From NCBI RefSeq assembly GCF_020640915.1, contig NZ_JADWDC010000004.1:1-64000 (forward strand): DNA of 64,000 nt. Direction: 5' to 3'. Within the stretch, counting starts at the first letter, position 1. Every line of letters begins with the position of its first letter. This stretch comes from Waterburya agarophytonicola KI4 (GTDB lineage: Bacteria > Cyanobacteriota > Cyanobacteriia > Cyanobacteriales > Xenococcaceae). Below the pieces are notes generated by a model, which had not been told where the DNA came from, made no database searches, and saw only the letters and a list, made by a program, of their open reading frames with translations. The translations under genes and the position numbers were made by a program. Shown piece by piece: positions 49,947 to 59,177 of this stretch.

Positions 49947-50654
49947 AACTATACTCCAGAAAACTAGTACTATTTGTTCCTGGTTACTTTTTGCTGCTTC
50001 AAATTTATAATTTGTCCCTAAATATCTTGCCGATAACCCTCAAATTAAATTGTCTGGTTCTTTATTCTGGTTTTGAAAGCCAGGGGTTGCGACGAGGGCG
50101 CATTCCGCGTAATAATGATACTTAACATTTTGAATGGGGGTTTCCTGTTTCTCGATTGGTAGTCGAGACAAAATTGAGAATAAATTCTTGGGAATATATT
50201 TTTTAGGAATAAATTTTTGATTTGGACAACAGAAAACAACCTTTTTCTATTTACCCTATTTCTAAATAATTCTTTACGAAGCCTAGTTTTGGCTAATCCT
50301 TGTGCTGTCTGCTTTCTGGAGTCAGATATTTTCATGCAGCAAAATTTGTCTGTCAGCACTTGTCAAACAGAGTATTTGGTTGATACAATCAACTCAAGAA
50401 GGCAGCAAAAAGAGTTACTAATTATTTCTAATAATTAGCTCCAAAGCTGACTAGTCCTAAATTTGGCTCAAATGTTATTACATAACATCCTCCTTCATTT
50501 TCATTTCCCCCCAGGGAAGCTACATAATTAGAACGCCGATTCGTACCGCTCAAAGTATTTTCGGTGTTCCGTGGTCTTTAACTAAATTGAATAGAATCCA
50601 ATTAGTTGGTTAAGATTGTAACTCTAATAGAGTCATCGATCCAGTTATTATTCA
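49947..50654. other. spacer between the replication and topoisomerase genes, candidate replication origin region
   Basis: About 700 bases with no convincing gene. It contains perfect inverted repeats TCTCGA/TCGAGA (50150-50168) and ATGTTAT-TAC-ATAACAT (50472-50488), a GC-rich patch at 50088-50117 in an otherwise AT-rich setting and several A/T runs. No series of iterons was found. Promoters of the reverse replication gene must lie at its left side. Confidence 0.4.
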
Positions 50655-52661
50655 CTAGGAGCGAGTTTTTAATCGAATTGGTGGGCTTTTTCGGTTAGAT
50701 CGATCGCAATCCTTAATATTTTTGCGTTGATTTGGCTGTCCGAATTCTTTATTCCACCAATGACCTTGGCTAGATCGATAAAATACGACGTTCTTGTGGC
50801 CAGGTTTAAATCTTGCTTGAGAATCCGAGCATCTTAGCAAAGAGCCTGCGTGTTTTCCCTTAGAGTAATCATACCTTTCTAATTCTTTTTTGCAAACGGG
50901 ACAAGTATACTCTGTTGAAGTTACAGTTCCATTTGTTTTGGATACAGGCGATTTTGGGATCGTTAATTTTGCGCTGGAGAGTGCGGGAGCAAAGTATTTT
51001 TGATTCCAATTACAAAGATAAGGCTGCCAAGCTTTTTCCCCCAGAGCGATCGCGTCTAGATTTGATTCCATTTTGGCTGTAAATTTAGCATCAATCAATT
51101 CAGCCAAGTAATTTCCCAAGAATGAATCAACGGTCATTCCTAAATCGGTAGGAATTAGCTTTTTCTGGCTGAGTTTGACGTATTTACGGTTTTTAATAGT
51201 CTTAATTGAAGAAGAGTAAGTACTAGGGCGACCAATGCCCTTCTTCTCCATTAGAGCTACTAGCTGTGGCTCATTATAGGGCGATGGGGGCGAAGTGCGT
51301 TTCTTTTGAAATTCTGCCTTGTTTAATCCCAATATTTGACCGATCGCTAGCTCTGGTAGCAAGCTGTCAGCACTTAAATTATTCCAGTAGCGGGCATAGC
51401 CCAAAAATTCGACAATTTGACCCTTGGCAATCCAAGTAATGTCCCTAGCTTTGATTGAAACGGTGGTTTTGGCTATAGTGGCAGGCGCACATTGAGAAGC
51501 GATCGCTCTTTTCCAAATGAGAAGGTACAAGCTAAATTCCTCTTGAGAAATTTCTTGTTTTAGTTGAGTTGAGGGATAAGTTAAATCGCTTTGTCGTATA
51601 GCTTCATGGGCTTCTTGTGCGCTTTTGTTTGCTTTAAATTTAGTTGCTTTTTGAGGAACATTCTTAGAGTCTTTCTCTTGTAGCCAAAGTCTAGCAGCCT
51701 TAATAAAGTCATCAGATAATGCTACTGAGTCAGTTCGCATATAAGTTATTAGCCCTTTTTCGTAAAGTGATTGAGCTAATTTCATCGTTCGGTCGGGACT
51801 AAAGCCTAATTTGCTGCCTGAAGCTTGTTGAAGAGTAGAGGTGATAAATGGCGGGGGTGGCTTTTTGTAGAGTTTTTTACGGTCTATGTTACTGATTCTG
51901 TGGATACTTGATTGAGCCAAAGCTACTAATTCTCGTGCTTCTGGCTCTTGGTAAATCCTATTAGATTCTTCATCATCCTGATCGCATACAGGGGAAGCTT
52001 TAGTGCCTCTATGACTAAAATATGCTTTAAATCCTTCAGCGTACTCTGTGAATATAGAGAAATACTCAACTGGTATAAAATTTGTTATTTCTTTGGCGCG
52101 ATCGCAAACCAAATGTAATACTGCTGATTGCACGCGACCAACACTTTTTGCTCCTAGATTCCAAACTAAAGGAGAACCTCGAAAGCCTACTAATTTGTCG
52201 AGGCAAGAACGTGCTAAACCCGAATCAACGAGATCAGTATTTAAAGATTGAGGATTGGCGATCGCATATTTTACTGCTTTATCAGTAATCTCCGAGTAAG
52301 TTACTCGAACTATATTGGGATGAGAAAGAATTGAATAAAGATGCCAAGCAATTACCTCCCCTTCGCGGTCTGGATCGCTTGCTATACATATCCTAGAAAC
52401 TTTTTTAGCAGTTTCTTTCAGCTCTTTAATTAGCTTCTTTGATTTACTGTCTTTTGGTTGCCAGCGCAAAGAAATACGATCCGTAGGCTGCGTACCAACA
52501 CAATCGCATTCCATATCAAAACCTAAATTATCTTCACCATCGTTAGCCAAGGTACGAAAATGCCCCATCGTGGCTTTAATAATCCAATTTGCACCAAGAA
52601 TTTTTCGTAGTTTCTTAATTTTGCCTGGACTTTCTACAATGAGCAATTGATATTGGTTCAT
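50655..52661 (-). CDS. topA: type IA DNA topoisomerase
   Basis: A 668-residue protein. The toprim domain holds LLIVESPGKIKKLRKIL (E10) and ASDPDREGEVIAWH (about 95-107, acidic triad D-x-D-x-E). The active-site tyrosine is Y307 in GLITYMRTDS. Later GKKGIGRPSTYSSSIKTIKNRKY-like region (MEKKGIGRPSTYSSSI) is diagnostic. One zinc ribbon (YTCPVCKKELERYD) closes the protein; chromosomal cyanobacterial TopA proteins are usually longer. It relaxes negative supercoils and could serve plasmid replication or transfer. Being plasmid-borne beside CyRepA1 suggests a dedicated role. Confidence 0.93.
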   Translation of the reverse strand: MNQYQLLIVESPGKIKKLRKILGANWIIKATMGHFRTLANDGEDNLGFDMECDCVGTQPTDRISLRWQPKDSKSKKLIKELKETAKKVSRICIASDPDREGEVIAWHLYSILSHPNIVRVTYSEITDKAVKYAIANPQSLNTDLVDSGLARSCLDKLVGFRGSPLVWNLGAKSVGRVQSAVLHLVCDRAKEITNFIPVEYFSIFTEYAEGFKAYFSHRGTKASPVCDQDDEESNRIYQEPEARELVALAQSSIHRISNIDRKKLYKKPPPPFITSTLQQASGSKLGFSPDRTMKLAQSLYEKGLITYMRTDSVALSDDFIKAARLWLQEKDSKNVPQKATKFKANKSAQEAHEAIRQSDLTYPSTQLKQEISQEEFSLYLLIWKRAIASQCAPATIAKTTVSIKARDITWIAKGQIVEFLGYARYWNNLSADSLLPELAIGQILGLNKAEFQKKRTSPPSPYNEPQLVALMEKKGIGRPSTYSSSIKTIKNRKYVKLSQKKLIPTDLGMTVDSFLGNYLAELIDAKFTAKMESNLDAIALGEKAWQPYLCNWNQKYFAPALSSAKLTIPKSPVSKTNGTVTSTEYTCPVCKKELERYDYSKGKHAGSLLRCSDSQARFKPGHKNVVFYRSSQGHWWNKEFGQPNQRKNIKDCDRSNRKSPPIRLKTRS

Positions 52662-52718
52662 AGTTCATTCTAAGACATTGAAAAAAATCTCATTTATGTA
52701 GATATGTTAATTTTTGTT

Positions 52719-52738
52719 TCTGACATTATGACAGATTA
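52719..52738. repeat. palindrome TAATCTG-type (copy 2)
   Basis: On the reverse strand this reads TAATCTGTCATAATGTCAGA, matching the element at 26459-26481 in 19 of 20 bases. It begins at the stop codon of the REC-DUF3102 gene and lies 58 bases before the topoisomerase start codon. It may terminate the former or regulate the latter. Confidence 0.6.
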
Positions 52739-54265
52739 GGCTGGATCTAGATTATTCAACTCCCCCTCTACTACACTAATACACTTCTGGTAATTAGGAT
52801 CGACAACGTATGCTTTACAATACCAGTCATGTACGATATTAAGTATATCTACATGAGGTATATAAAGAACTATCACCGCGTCCAATTCCTCTGTACTACT
52901 TGCAATTACCTCACTTATTAAATCGACTAACTTTTTGGCATCCAAGTTGGGATTTTTGATGTAAAGACTCAACCAAGAATCATAGTCTGTGTATTGAAAT
53001 TTAAATTCAGGATCGGGAGAAAAATTGAGACAAATTAAAGCCTTTGGAGGTAAAAGTTTGAGAAAGTTAGGGGAATTAGGATCTCCATTGTATATAATAT
53101 GTTTATCTATATGCCAAAGACGTTTTTGGGTAATAACTTCAACAATTTGCTGTTTTGGCTTAGTTGAATCTGAAATAAGCTTTGTTGAATCATCTACTAA
53201 TGTATTATTCCCTATAAGCTGATAATCGCTATTTTTATCATTTACTTCTTGCTCGTCACTGGCTATTGGCGATTGAGCCTCAGAAAAGTCTATTTTAGTT
53301 GTAGTTGAACGTTTTTTGCGACCAGAATCTTGATCGGGATTTTTTTTCGGTTCAGAATACTTGCTTTTTATCTCTTTCGCTTTAGCAACAGTAATAGTTT
53401 CGCCAGATTTTGCTACATCTATTGTTTCTCTTATAGCTTCGTTACTAACACTTTTTGGAGCTAATTCGTATAACACTGTAACGGGAAGAAGTTCTAATTC
53501 TTCCGTGGACATATCATTAAATTTGTCATAGACTCTCATAAATCTATTGACCATTTTGACACTCCAAGGAAACTCAGATTCAGCCCAAGCATAAAATTTC
53601 CCCCTTGGTAATGCCTGTTTGACATCGATTAAATTTTTCCCAATCTGAATTATGCTTTCTGCTGTTATTCTTGCTAGATTCTTGATTGTGCGAGTTTTTT
53701 GTTGGATAATCTCACTATCTTGCTGAGATAATTCGTCATAGTTAAAGCCAATATTGTTAATAGATACGATTGAGTTTTGTGGCTTGAATCCTTGGACTGG
53801 AATATCACAATATTGCAAAGCCAGTTTAAAAGCTTCACGGTAAGATTCGGGAGATTCATCTTTCCTTAAATAGCCGACAATATTTGAGTTATCTTTAGCC
53901 TGCTCTTTCAATATAGTTTTATCAACATAAGCAGAAAAAACAATTATTGGTATTTCTTGGTTAATTTCTGTAATTTCATCGATAAGTTGAATTCCATAGT
54001 CGGAACTGTCAGTAGGGTTATAGTTAACACTTTCATTTATGGTTTTAGGCAGTTTACAGTCTAAGAAGCAAAATTTTATCTCAAGATTTTTTCTTAGTAC
54101 GTTTAAAGCCTCTTCACAACTTGCTACAAATTGAGGGTTTGTATTAGCAAATCCCAAATCATCGATAAAGTCTTCTTGAGATATTTTGTCTGCAGCGATT
54201 TCATCATCAATAATTAGATAGCTTACATCGGACAACTTTTGTTCTATATTTTGAACTTTGTTCAT
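52736..54265 (-). CDS. receiver-DUF3102 fusion with degenerate methylase-like end
   Basis: A 509-residue protein. Residues 1-155 form a receiver-like domain: SYLIIDDEIA, the acceptor aspartate in FCFLDCKLP, the switch IIVFSAY and lysine in GYLRKDES. Residues about 190-300 match DUF3102, a plasmid and phage domain with a KfrA-like helical pattern (ESIIQIGKNLIDVKQALPRG, WSVKMVNRFMRVYDK). The C-terminal part (HIIYNGDPNSPNFLKLLPP...DSWLSLY) follows the ParB-associated methylase pattern but the DPPY motif is missing, so it is probably not an active methylase. It may link signalling to plasmid maintenance. No kinase is nearby. Confidence 0.65.
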   Translation of the reverse strand: MNKVQNIEQKLSDVSYLIIDDEIAADKISQEDFIDDLGFANTNPQFVASCEEALNVLRKNLEIKFCFLDCKLPKTINESVNYNPTDSSDYGIQLIDEITEINQEIPIIVFSAYVDKTILKEQAKDNSNIVGYLRKDESPESYREAFKLALQYCDIPVQGFKPQNSIVSINNIGFNYDELSQQDSEIIQQKTRTIKNLARITAESIIQIGKNLIDVKQALPRGKFYAWAESEFPWSVKMVNRFMRVYDKFNDMSTEELELLPVTVLYELAPKSVSNEAIRETIDVAKSGETITVAKAKEIKSKYSEPKKNPDQDSGRKKRSTTTKIDFSEAQSPIASDEQEVNDKNSDYQLIGNNTLVDDSTKLISDSTKPKQQIVEVITQKRLWHIDKHIIYNGDPNSPNFLKLLPPKALICLNFSPDPEFKFQYTDYDSWLSLYIKNPNLDAKKLVDLISEVIASSTEELDAVIVLYIPHVDILNIVHDWYCKAYVVDPNYQKCISVVEGELNNLDPA

Positions 54266-54720
54266 TATTTTAAAACTGCTGAGATTTATCTTGATAGTTG
54301 TTTTTTTTGATGCTGTGTCTTTAGTCTAGCTTTTATTAGCTAGTCCTACTTTAAATATTCTTTTTCAAATGTTTACTACTAAAAATTGTTAGTCAATTCT
54401 AAAATAATTCTTAATTTTTCTCATAAAATATACAGTTGAGGCTTATTGTTTTATTATCTGGAAATGCAGGCGAGGAAAAAGTAGGAAAATTTCCTAGCTT
54501 GAATTCATACGAACGTTACTAGATATTTAGCTACATCAACATTTAGAATATCAGCTAGAAAAGAGTAGGAAAATTTGCTAGCTCTTCTTTATGGTGAACA
54601 ATATTAAGCATTTGGATACATTTTTTCTTAATTCTTAAAATATTAACTGACGGTGCTTGTTAGCAGTTAGTAGACATTCATCTCTATGAGTTAATACATA
54701 GTCCGCGCGTGAATGTACTT
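54266..54720. promoter_or_regulatory. spacer with two phased palindromic repeats
   Basis: GTAGGAAAATTTCCTAGC at 54481-54498 and GTAGGAAAATTTGCTAGC at 54565-54582 are direct repeats 84 bases apart, which is eight helical turns. The first contains a perfect palindrome TAGGAAA-A-TTTCCTA. They lie between a reverse maintenance gene and a forward small gene, so a regulator may bind both sites. No gene is visible in the rest. Confidence 0.55.
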
Positions 54721-54954
54721 ATGGATCGATCAATCGGTTTACTCGTAAAGGATAGACCAATAGTAGAAGCTCATTTATGTTCTCCGTATTCTGTAAGAGA
54801 AGCTTTTTCACCTAAAAATTTGACAAGAATAAATGGAATTAAGTTACAGCGAATTTGGATTGATCTGATTCACGAAGTTAATCAGCTTGAACTAACAGTT
54901 CAAGAACAAATAATTAAACAACAGGAGATTATTGAATCTAGAGTTGGTAATTAA
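54721..54954 (+). CDS. small hypothetical protein before the lipid cluster
   Basis: A 77-residue protein from ATG 54721; a GTG at 54709 is possible. It contains a basic middle (FSPKNLTRINGIKLQRIWID) and a C-terminal amphipathic helix with glutamines (EQIIKQQEIIES). No ribosome-binding site is evident. It precedes the nitroreductase-like gene by 54 bases; whether it belongs to the lipid cluster is unclear. Confidence 0.4.
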   Translation: MDRSIGLLVKDRPIVEAHLCSPYSVREAFSPKNLTRINGIKLQRIWIDLIHEVNQLELTVQEQIIKQQEIIESRVGN

Positions 54955-55008
54955 AGTTGTTTATTGACAAAACTTTAACTACTTTTGGTTTCATGATTTT
55001 TAATTACT

Positions 55009-55641
55009 ATGATTCTTAAAGAGATAATTAGAGAGCGAAGATCTGCAAAATCTTTTATCTTAGATAAAGCAATTGCCCAAGACAAATTATCAGAAATTTT
55101 CGAGTCAGCAACTCTTGCTCCTTCTGGATTTAATTTACAGCCTTGGCGATTTATTACAGTTCAAAGTTTATCTAATAAGGAAAAACTTTACTCTTGTGCT
55201 TTTAAACAAGAACAAATTAGACAAGCTTCGGCAGTCTTAATCTGTTGTGGCGATCGCCATGTTTTTAGTCCCGAATATATTGAGTCAGTATTAGAACTTG
55301 GTAAAAGTTCTGGTTCTATGAACGAAAAGCACGCTGATTTTTTGAGAGGGGCTATTCCCACCTTTGCTAAGTTTCATCCTAGTTATGATTCGATTGAGGC
55401 TTGGACTAATCGCCAAGTAATGATCGCCGTCACGCAAATGATGCTCACTGCTAAAAGTATTGGAATTGATTCTTGTTCTATGGAAGGGTTTGTTAGTAAA
55501 GCTATAAAAGAAAATTTTGATATTCCTGAGCATTGGGATATATGTTGTCTTTTAGCCCTTGGATACTCAGCGAACGAGCGCAAATTTGGCGGTAGATTCG
55601 GTGTAAAAGAACTTTTTTATCAAGAAAGTTACCCTCAATAG
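55009..55641 (+). CDS. nitroreductase-family flavoprotein
   Basis: A 210-residue protein of usual length for the family. The FMN-binding pattern is present: RRSAKSF near the start, LAPSGFNLQPWRFI (about 37-50), and near the end ALGYSANERKFGGRFGVKEL. These enzymes reduce nitro groups, quinones or flavins using NAD(P)H. Standing at the head of the phenolic-lipid cluster, it could reduce a quinone intermediate; that role is inferred from position. Confidence 0.85.
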   Translation: MILKEIIRERRSAKSFILDKAIAQDKLSEIFESATLAPSGFNLQPWRFITVQSLSNKEKLYSCAFKQEQIRQASAVLICCGDRHVFSPEYIESVLELGKSSGSMNEKHADFLRGAIPTFAKFHPSYDSIEAWTNRQVMIAVTQMMLTAKSIGIDSCSMEGFVSKAIKENFDIPEHWDICCLLALGYSANERKFGGRFGVKELFYQESYPQ

Positions 55642-55732
55642 CCTTCATGATGTTGCTCTGAATCGAAAAATTAGAAGGTAGCTAACCTTCAACATTCATT
55701 TGTTTCCTAAAAGATGTCAATCTTATCTTGTT

Positions 55733-57538
55733 ATGACGAGCCTATTAAATATTCAACAAAAGTTGTTGCTTACCAAAAATTCAGATTTTGCTAATTCAAG
55801 CAATGATTTGGTGGAACTTTTGACAATTCGCGCCCAGCAAAACTCTAATCAGGTTGCGTATCGTTTTCTTGGAGATGGAGAATTTGAATCTGATTTAATT
55901 ACCTATGGTCAATTGAACAAGAAAGCACAAGCAATTGCTGCTCATCTCCAAAATAATAAAGCAGAAAAAGGCGATCGCGCATTACTATTATATCCTTCTG
56001 GGTTAGAGTTCATAGCTGCCTTCTTAGGATGTTTGTATGCGGGGGTTATTGCTGTTCCAACTTCAATGCCTCGAAGAAGAGAAAAAGCCGATCGACTTAA
56101 GGCAATAACTGAGAATTGTCAGCCTAAATTTATCTTGTGTACGTCAGCATATTTGCCGAATCTCAAACTAAAAAATCCCGATAATAATCAAATAGAGCCA
56201 ATAATATGGATCGAGAGCGATTCTGTTTGGTTGGAACTGGCATCTAAATGGGAAAAAACCGAGATTGATCGAGATGCAATTGCTTTTTTGCAATATACTT
56301 CTGGATCTACTGGTACTCCAAAAGGAGTAGCAATTTCACATCGGAATATATTGTACAACCAGAAAATGATCGAAGCAGGTTTTTCACATTCTAAGAAAAC
56401 TGTCTTTGTAGGTTGGCTACCTTTATTTCATGACATGGGTTTGATAGGTAATGTATTACAACCTTTATATTTAGGAATACCATGTATTCTAATGCCTCCA
56501 ACAACATTCTTGGTCAAGCCTATTCGCTGGTTAAAAGCAATTAGTAAGTACAAAGCAACAACTAGTGGTGGTCCTAATTTTGCCTATGAGTTGATTTCAC
56601 AAATTCCCACCGAACAACTAGCAAATATAGATTTAAGTTCATGGGATTTAGCATTTTGTGGTGCAGAACCAATCCGCGCAGCAACTATTCGTAAACTGGA
56701 TAAATTAAAACCATTAGGCTTCGATTCTAAATCTTTTTACCCTTGCTATGGCATGGCTGAAACAACTCTATTTGTTACTGGAATCAACAAAAGTAGTCCT
56801 TCAACTATCCTCAATCTCGATCTTGATTCTCTTGCCAGAGATCGAGCGGTATTAGTTCGTAGTAATGAAGATTCTAATCAGTCAAATTCTATAGCAATCG
56901 TTGGCTGCGGTCATACATGGCTGAATCAAAAAATTATTATTATCAATCCAGCTTCTTCCCAGAAGTGTCTGAGTGGAGAAATTGGAGAAATATGGGTTAG
57001 AGGAGATAATGTAGCCCAGGGATATTGGAATGATAGAGCGAAAACGATTCAAACTTTTAAAGCCTATACTTTTAGCGATCGCTCTGGATCTTTCTTGAGA
57101 ACGGGTGATTTGGGATTTTTCCATAATGATGAACTATTTATTACTGGAAGGTTAAAAGATCTCATTATTTTGAGGGGATGTAATTATTATCCTCAAGATA
57201 TTGAAGCTACTGTAGAGCAGAGTCATCCAAGTTTACGGAAAAATGCTGTGGCAGCGTTTTTAGTGGAATTAGAAGGTAAAAAGCAATTAATTGTTGTAAG
57301 TGAAGTCGCACGAACTTTTAGGCGGAATTTGAACCCAGAAGAAGTAGTTAGAGCTATTCGTACAGAAGTATCTTGTGAACATAATCTTTTTGTGGATTGG
57401 GTTTGTCTAATCAGGACTGGCAGTATTCCCAAAACCTCCAGTGGCAAGATTAAGCGTCAAGCTTGTAAACATGAGTTTTTGAATAAAACTCATGTTTACA
57501 ATAGATTCCACAATAGATTCATAGATAAGTTGTTCTAA
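55733..57538 (+). CDS. fatty acyl-AMP ligase (FAAL)
   Basis: A 601-residue protein from ATG 55733. It has the adenylate-forming motifs FLQYTSGSTGTPKGVAISH (about 185-203), WLPLFHDMGLIGN, a CYGMAETTLFVTG and RTGDLGFFHNDELFITGRLKD. The H-D-M-G-L-I and the SPxRW-like KPIRWLKAI are typical of FAAL enzymes, which activate fatty acids as adenylates and load them on an acyl carrier protein. The downstream ACP-type III PKS is the likely acceptor. A perfect 16-base inverted repeat lies within its last codons. Confidence 0.92.
   Translation: MTSLLNIQQKLLLTKNSDFANSSNDLVELLTIRAQQNSNQVAYRFLGDGEFESDLITYGQLNKKAQAIAAHLQNNKAEKGDRALLLYPSGLEFIAAFLGCLYAGVIAVPTSMPRRREKADRLKAITENCQPKFILCTSAYLPNLKLKNPDNNQIEPIIWIESDSVWLELASKWEKTEIDRDAIAFLQYTSGSTGTPKGVAISHRNILYNQKMIEAGFSHSKKTVFVGWLPLFHDMGLIGNVLQPLYLGIPCILMPPTTFLVKPIRWLKAISKYKATTSGGPNFAYELISQIPTEQLANIDLSSWDLAFCGAEPIRAATIRKLDKLKPLGFDSKSFYPCYGMAETTLFVTGINKSSPSTILNLDLDSLARDRAVLVRSNEDSNQSNSIAIVGCGHTWLNQKIIIINPASSQKCLSGEIGEIWVRGDNVAQGYWNDRAKTIQTFKAYTFSDRSGSFLRTGDLGFFHNDELFITGRLKDLIILRGCNYYPQDIEATVEQSHPSLRKNAVAAFLVELEGKKQLIVVSEVARTFRRNLNPEEVVRAIRTEVSCEHNLFVDWVCLIRTGSIPKTSSGKIKRQACKHEFLNKTHVYNRFHNRFIDKLF
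57464..57500. repeat. perfect 16-base inverted repeat within the FAAL gene end
   Basis: TGTAAACATGAGTTTT (57464-57479) is an exact inverted match of 57485-57500, with a five-base loop. It is followed by a ten-base direct repeat CAATAGATTC at 57499-57508 and 57511-57520. All of this lies inside the coding sequence of the adenylate ligase, before its stop at 57538. There is no T-run, so it is more likely an mRNA stability or processing structure, or an inserted palindrome, than a terminator. Confidence 0.75.
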
Positions 57539-57557
57539 TTATTGAAAATAATACATA

Positions 57558-59168
57558 ATGCAGCTAAAATCGCACAAATCACTGAAATTGCAGTTAATAA
57601 AAGCTATTCTGCTAGAAATACTGGCTTTAGAACTTGATATTTCTGCAGAAAGGCTTGAGTCGAACAAAACTTTATATTCTTACGGGTTAGATTCCTTAAG
57701 AGTGGCTAAAATTATTGGTGAGATAGACAGCAATTTTCAAGTTAAGCTTTCTTTTGAAACTTTTGAGGAATTAAACACTGTTGAATCATTGGCAAAATTT
57801 ATCTCAAAGGAGCTAGCAAGAGATATTCAGCCAGATTCAGAGTTAGTGCCTACTGGTGAAAGAACTTCTTCAAATGTTACTCAAGGTGTTTCTCGTACAA
57901 CTGTTGTTGCTGATAGCCAAGTTTCCCCGAATAAAACTACCAAGGATACTGGAAATTTTTGGGAGCAAATTAATAAATTCCTAAAATCGGCTGGGCAAAA
58001 ACCGTTGAACCAAGTTAGTTCCACCAAGAATGCACCAAAAATTGTTGGTATTGCTAGTAACTTTCCTGTTGAATATTTTGAGCAAAGAGATTTGACAAGT
58101 ATATTTCTTGATAATCTCTTATCAGAAAACATAGATGTAGATCCAGAAGAAGTGAATCGTTTCTTTACCAATGTTACTCTCAAAGGTCGGCATTTTGCCC
58201 TATCACCTCTTAATGATTTAGAAAATAAGGAAGCACTAAGGGAAGGGATCGAAGCAGCAGTAGATTTGGCAGAAAATGCGATCGATAACTTGTTGCAATC
58301 TAAAGGTCTTAAACCTGAAGATATTTCTATGGTAGTTGAATCAAGTATATTACCAGCTACACCCTCCATATTTTCGAGGGTTATGAGTCGGTCTTCTTTC
58401 TCTAGTAATATCAAACGAATGTCTTTATATGGCGTTGGTTGTATGAATGGAGTTCATGGTCTATCAAAAATCAATGATTATCTTGAGGGGCATCCAACTG
58501 AAGCTGTAATTTTAATATCGGTAGAATTAGCTTCAGTACTTTGGCAGGGAAGTTTTCGGCAAGATCTACATCAATATTTAGCCAAATATTCCGAACATCC
58601 CGAACAGTATAGTTCATCGATCAAAATGACTCTTGTCACGGCAGCACTTTTCGGAGATGGTGCTGTAGCTCTTTTAATTGTCGGTTCTAAGCATCCCTTA
58701 TACAAAAAATCTCTGGGAACAATTCAACCACAAATAATTGATACTAGAAGTAATTTAATTCCCAATACCAGCGATCTAATTGGTGTTGATATTTTGCTGA
58801 AAAATAGCTCCTTTAGAGCTATTGTCAAACCAGAAGTTCCAGATCTATTGCCTGACGCGATCGCTCAAACCATAGAACCTTTACTTGAGAAGAATAATCT
58901 GTCTCTCAAAGATATATCTCACTGGATTTTGCATCCTGGTGGTCCTAAAATTGTGCGGGCGATTGAAGAGAAATTTAACTTGAGTGAAGAGGCACTTTCA
59001 CTATCATGGTTGACTTTGTTTGAAAAAGGGAATTTATCTTCAGCCCATGTTCTTTATATCCTTGAGCAGCTTTTATCGTCTTCTTGTCCACCTAATAGCG
59101 GTGAATTTGGACTCATGATAGCTATGGGACCAGGACTATCTCAAGAGGCTATTCTCCTAAAATTTTAA
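57558..59168 (+). CDS. ACP-type III polyketide synthase fusion
   Basis: A 536-residue protein. Residues 1-85 form an acyl carrier domain with the phosphopantetheine serine S46 in YSYGLDSLRVAKI. After a linker (90-160), residues about 165-536 form a type III PKS (chalcone/stilbene-synthase family): catalytic Cys in LYGVGCMNGVHG, ALFGDGAVALL, His in WILHPGGPKIV, Asn in EKGNLSSAHVLYIL, and AMGPGLSQE at the end. Type III PKSs extend acyl starters with malonyl-CoA to make resorcinols or pyrones. A built-in carrier domain that can receive the FAAL product is uncommon. It follows FAAL by 19 bases. Confidence 0.88.
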   Translation: MQLKSHKSLKLQLIKAILLEILALELDISAERLESNKTLYSYGLDSLRVAKIIGEIDSNFQVKLSFETFEELNTVESLAKFISKELARDIQPDSELVPTGERTSSNVTQGVSRTTVVADSQVSPNKTTKDTGNFWEQINKFLKSAGQKPLNQVSSTKNAPKIVGIASNFPVEYFEQRDLTSIFLDNLLSENIDVDPEEVNRFFTNVTLKGRHFALSPLNDLENKEALREGIEAAVDLAENAIDNLLQSKGLKPEDISMVVESSILPATPSIFSRVMSRSSFSSNIKRMSLYGVGCMNGVHGLSKINDYLEGHPTEAVILISVELASVLWQGSFRQDLHQYLAKYSEHPEQYSSSIKMTLVTAALFGDGAVALLIVGSKHPLYKKSLGTIQPQIIDTRSNLIPNTSDLIGVDILLKNSSFRAIVKPEVPDLLPDAIAQTIEPLLEKNNLSLKDISHWILHPGGPKIVRAIEEKFNLSEEALSLSWLTLFEKGNLSSAHVLYILEQLLSSSCPPNSGEFGLMIAMGPGLSQEAILLKF

Positions 59169-59177
59169 TTACTAATC

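Noticed and set aside
50045-50438. Reverse 104-residue and forward 73-residue overlapping frames in the replication spacer
   Set aside because: Neither has a good start or recognisable pattern; the forward one starts with TTG. The region is more likely regulatory or origin DNA.
55733-57538. Ordinary fatty acyl-CoA synthetase
   Set aside because: The motif set and the position directly before an ACP-PKS fusion favour the acyl-AMP ligase subgroup.
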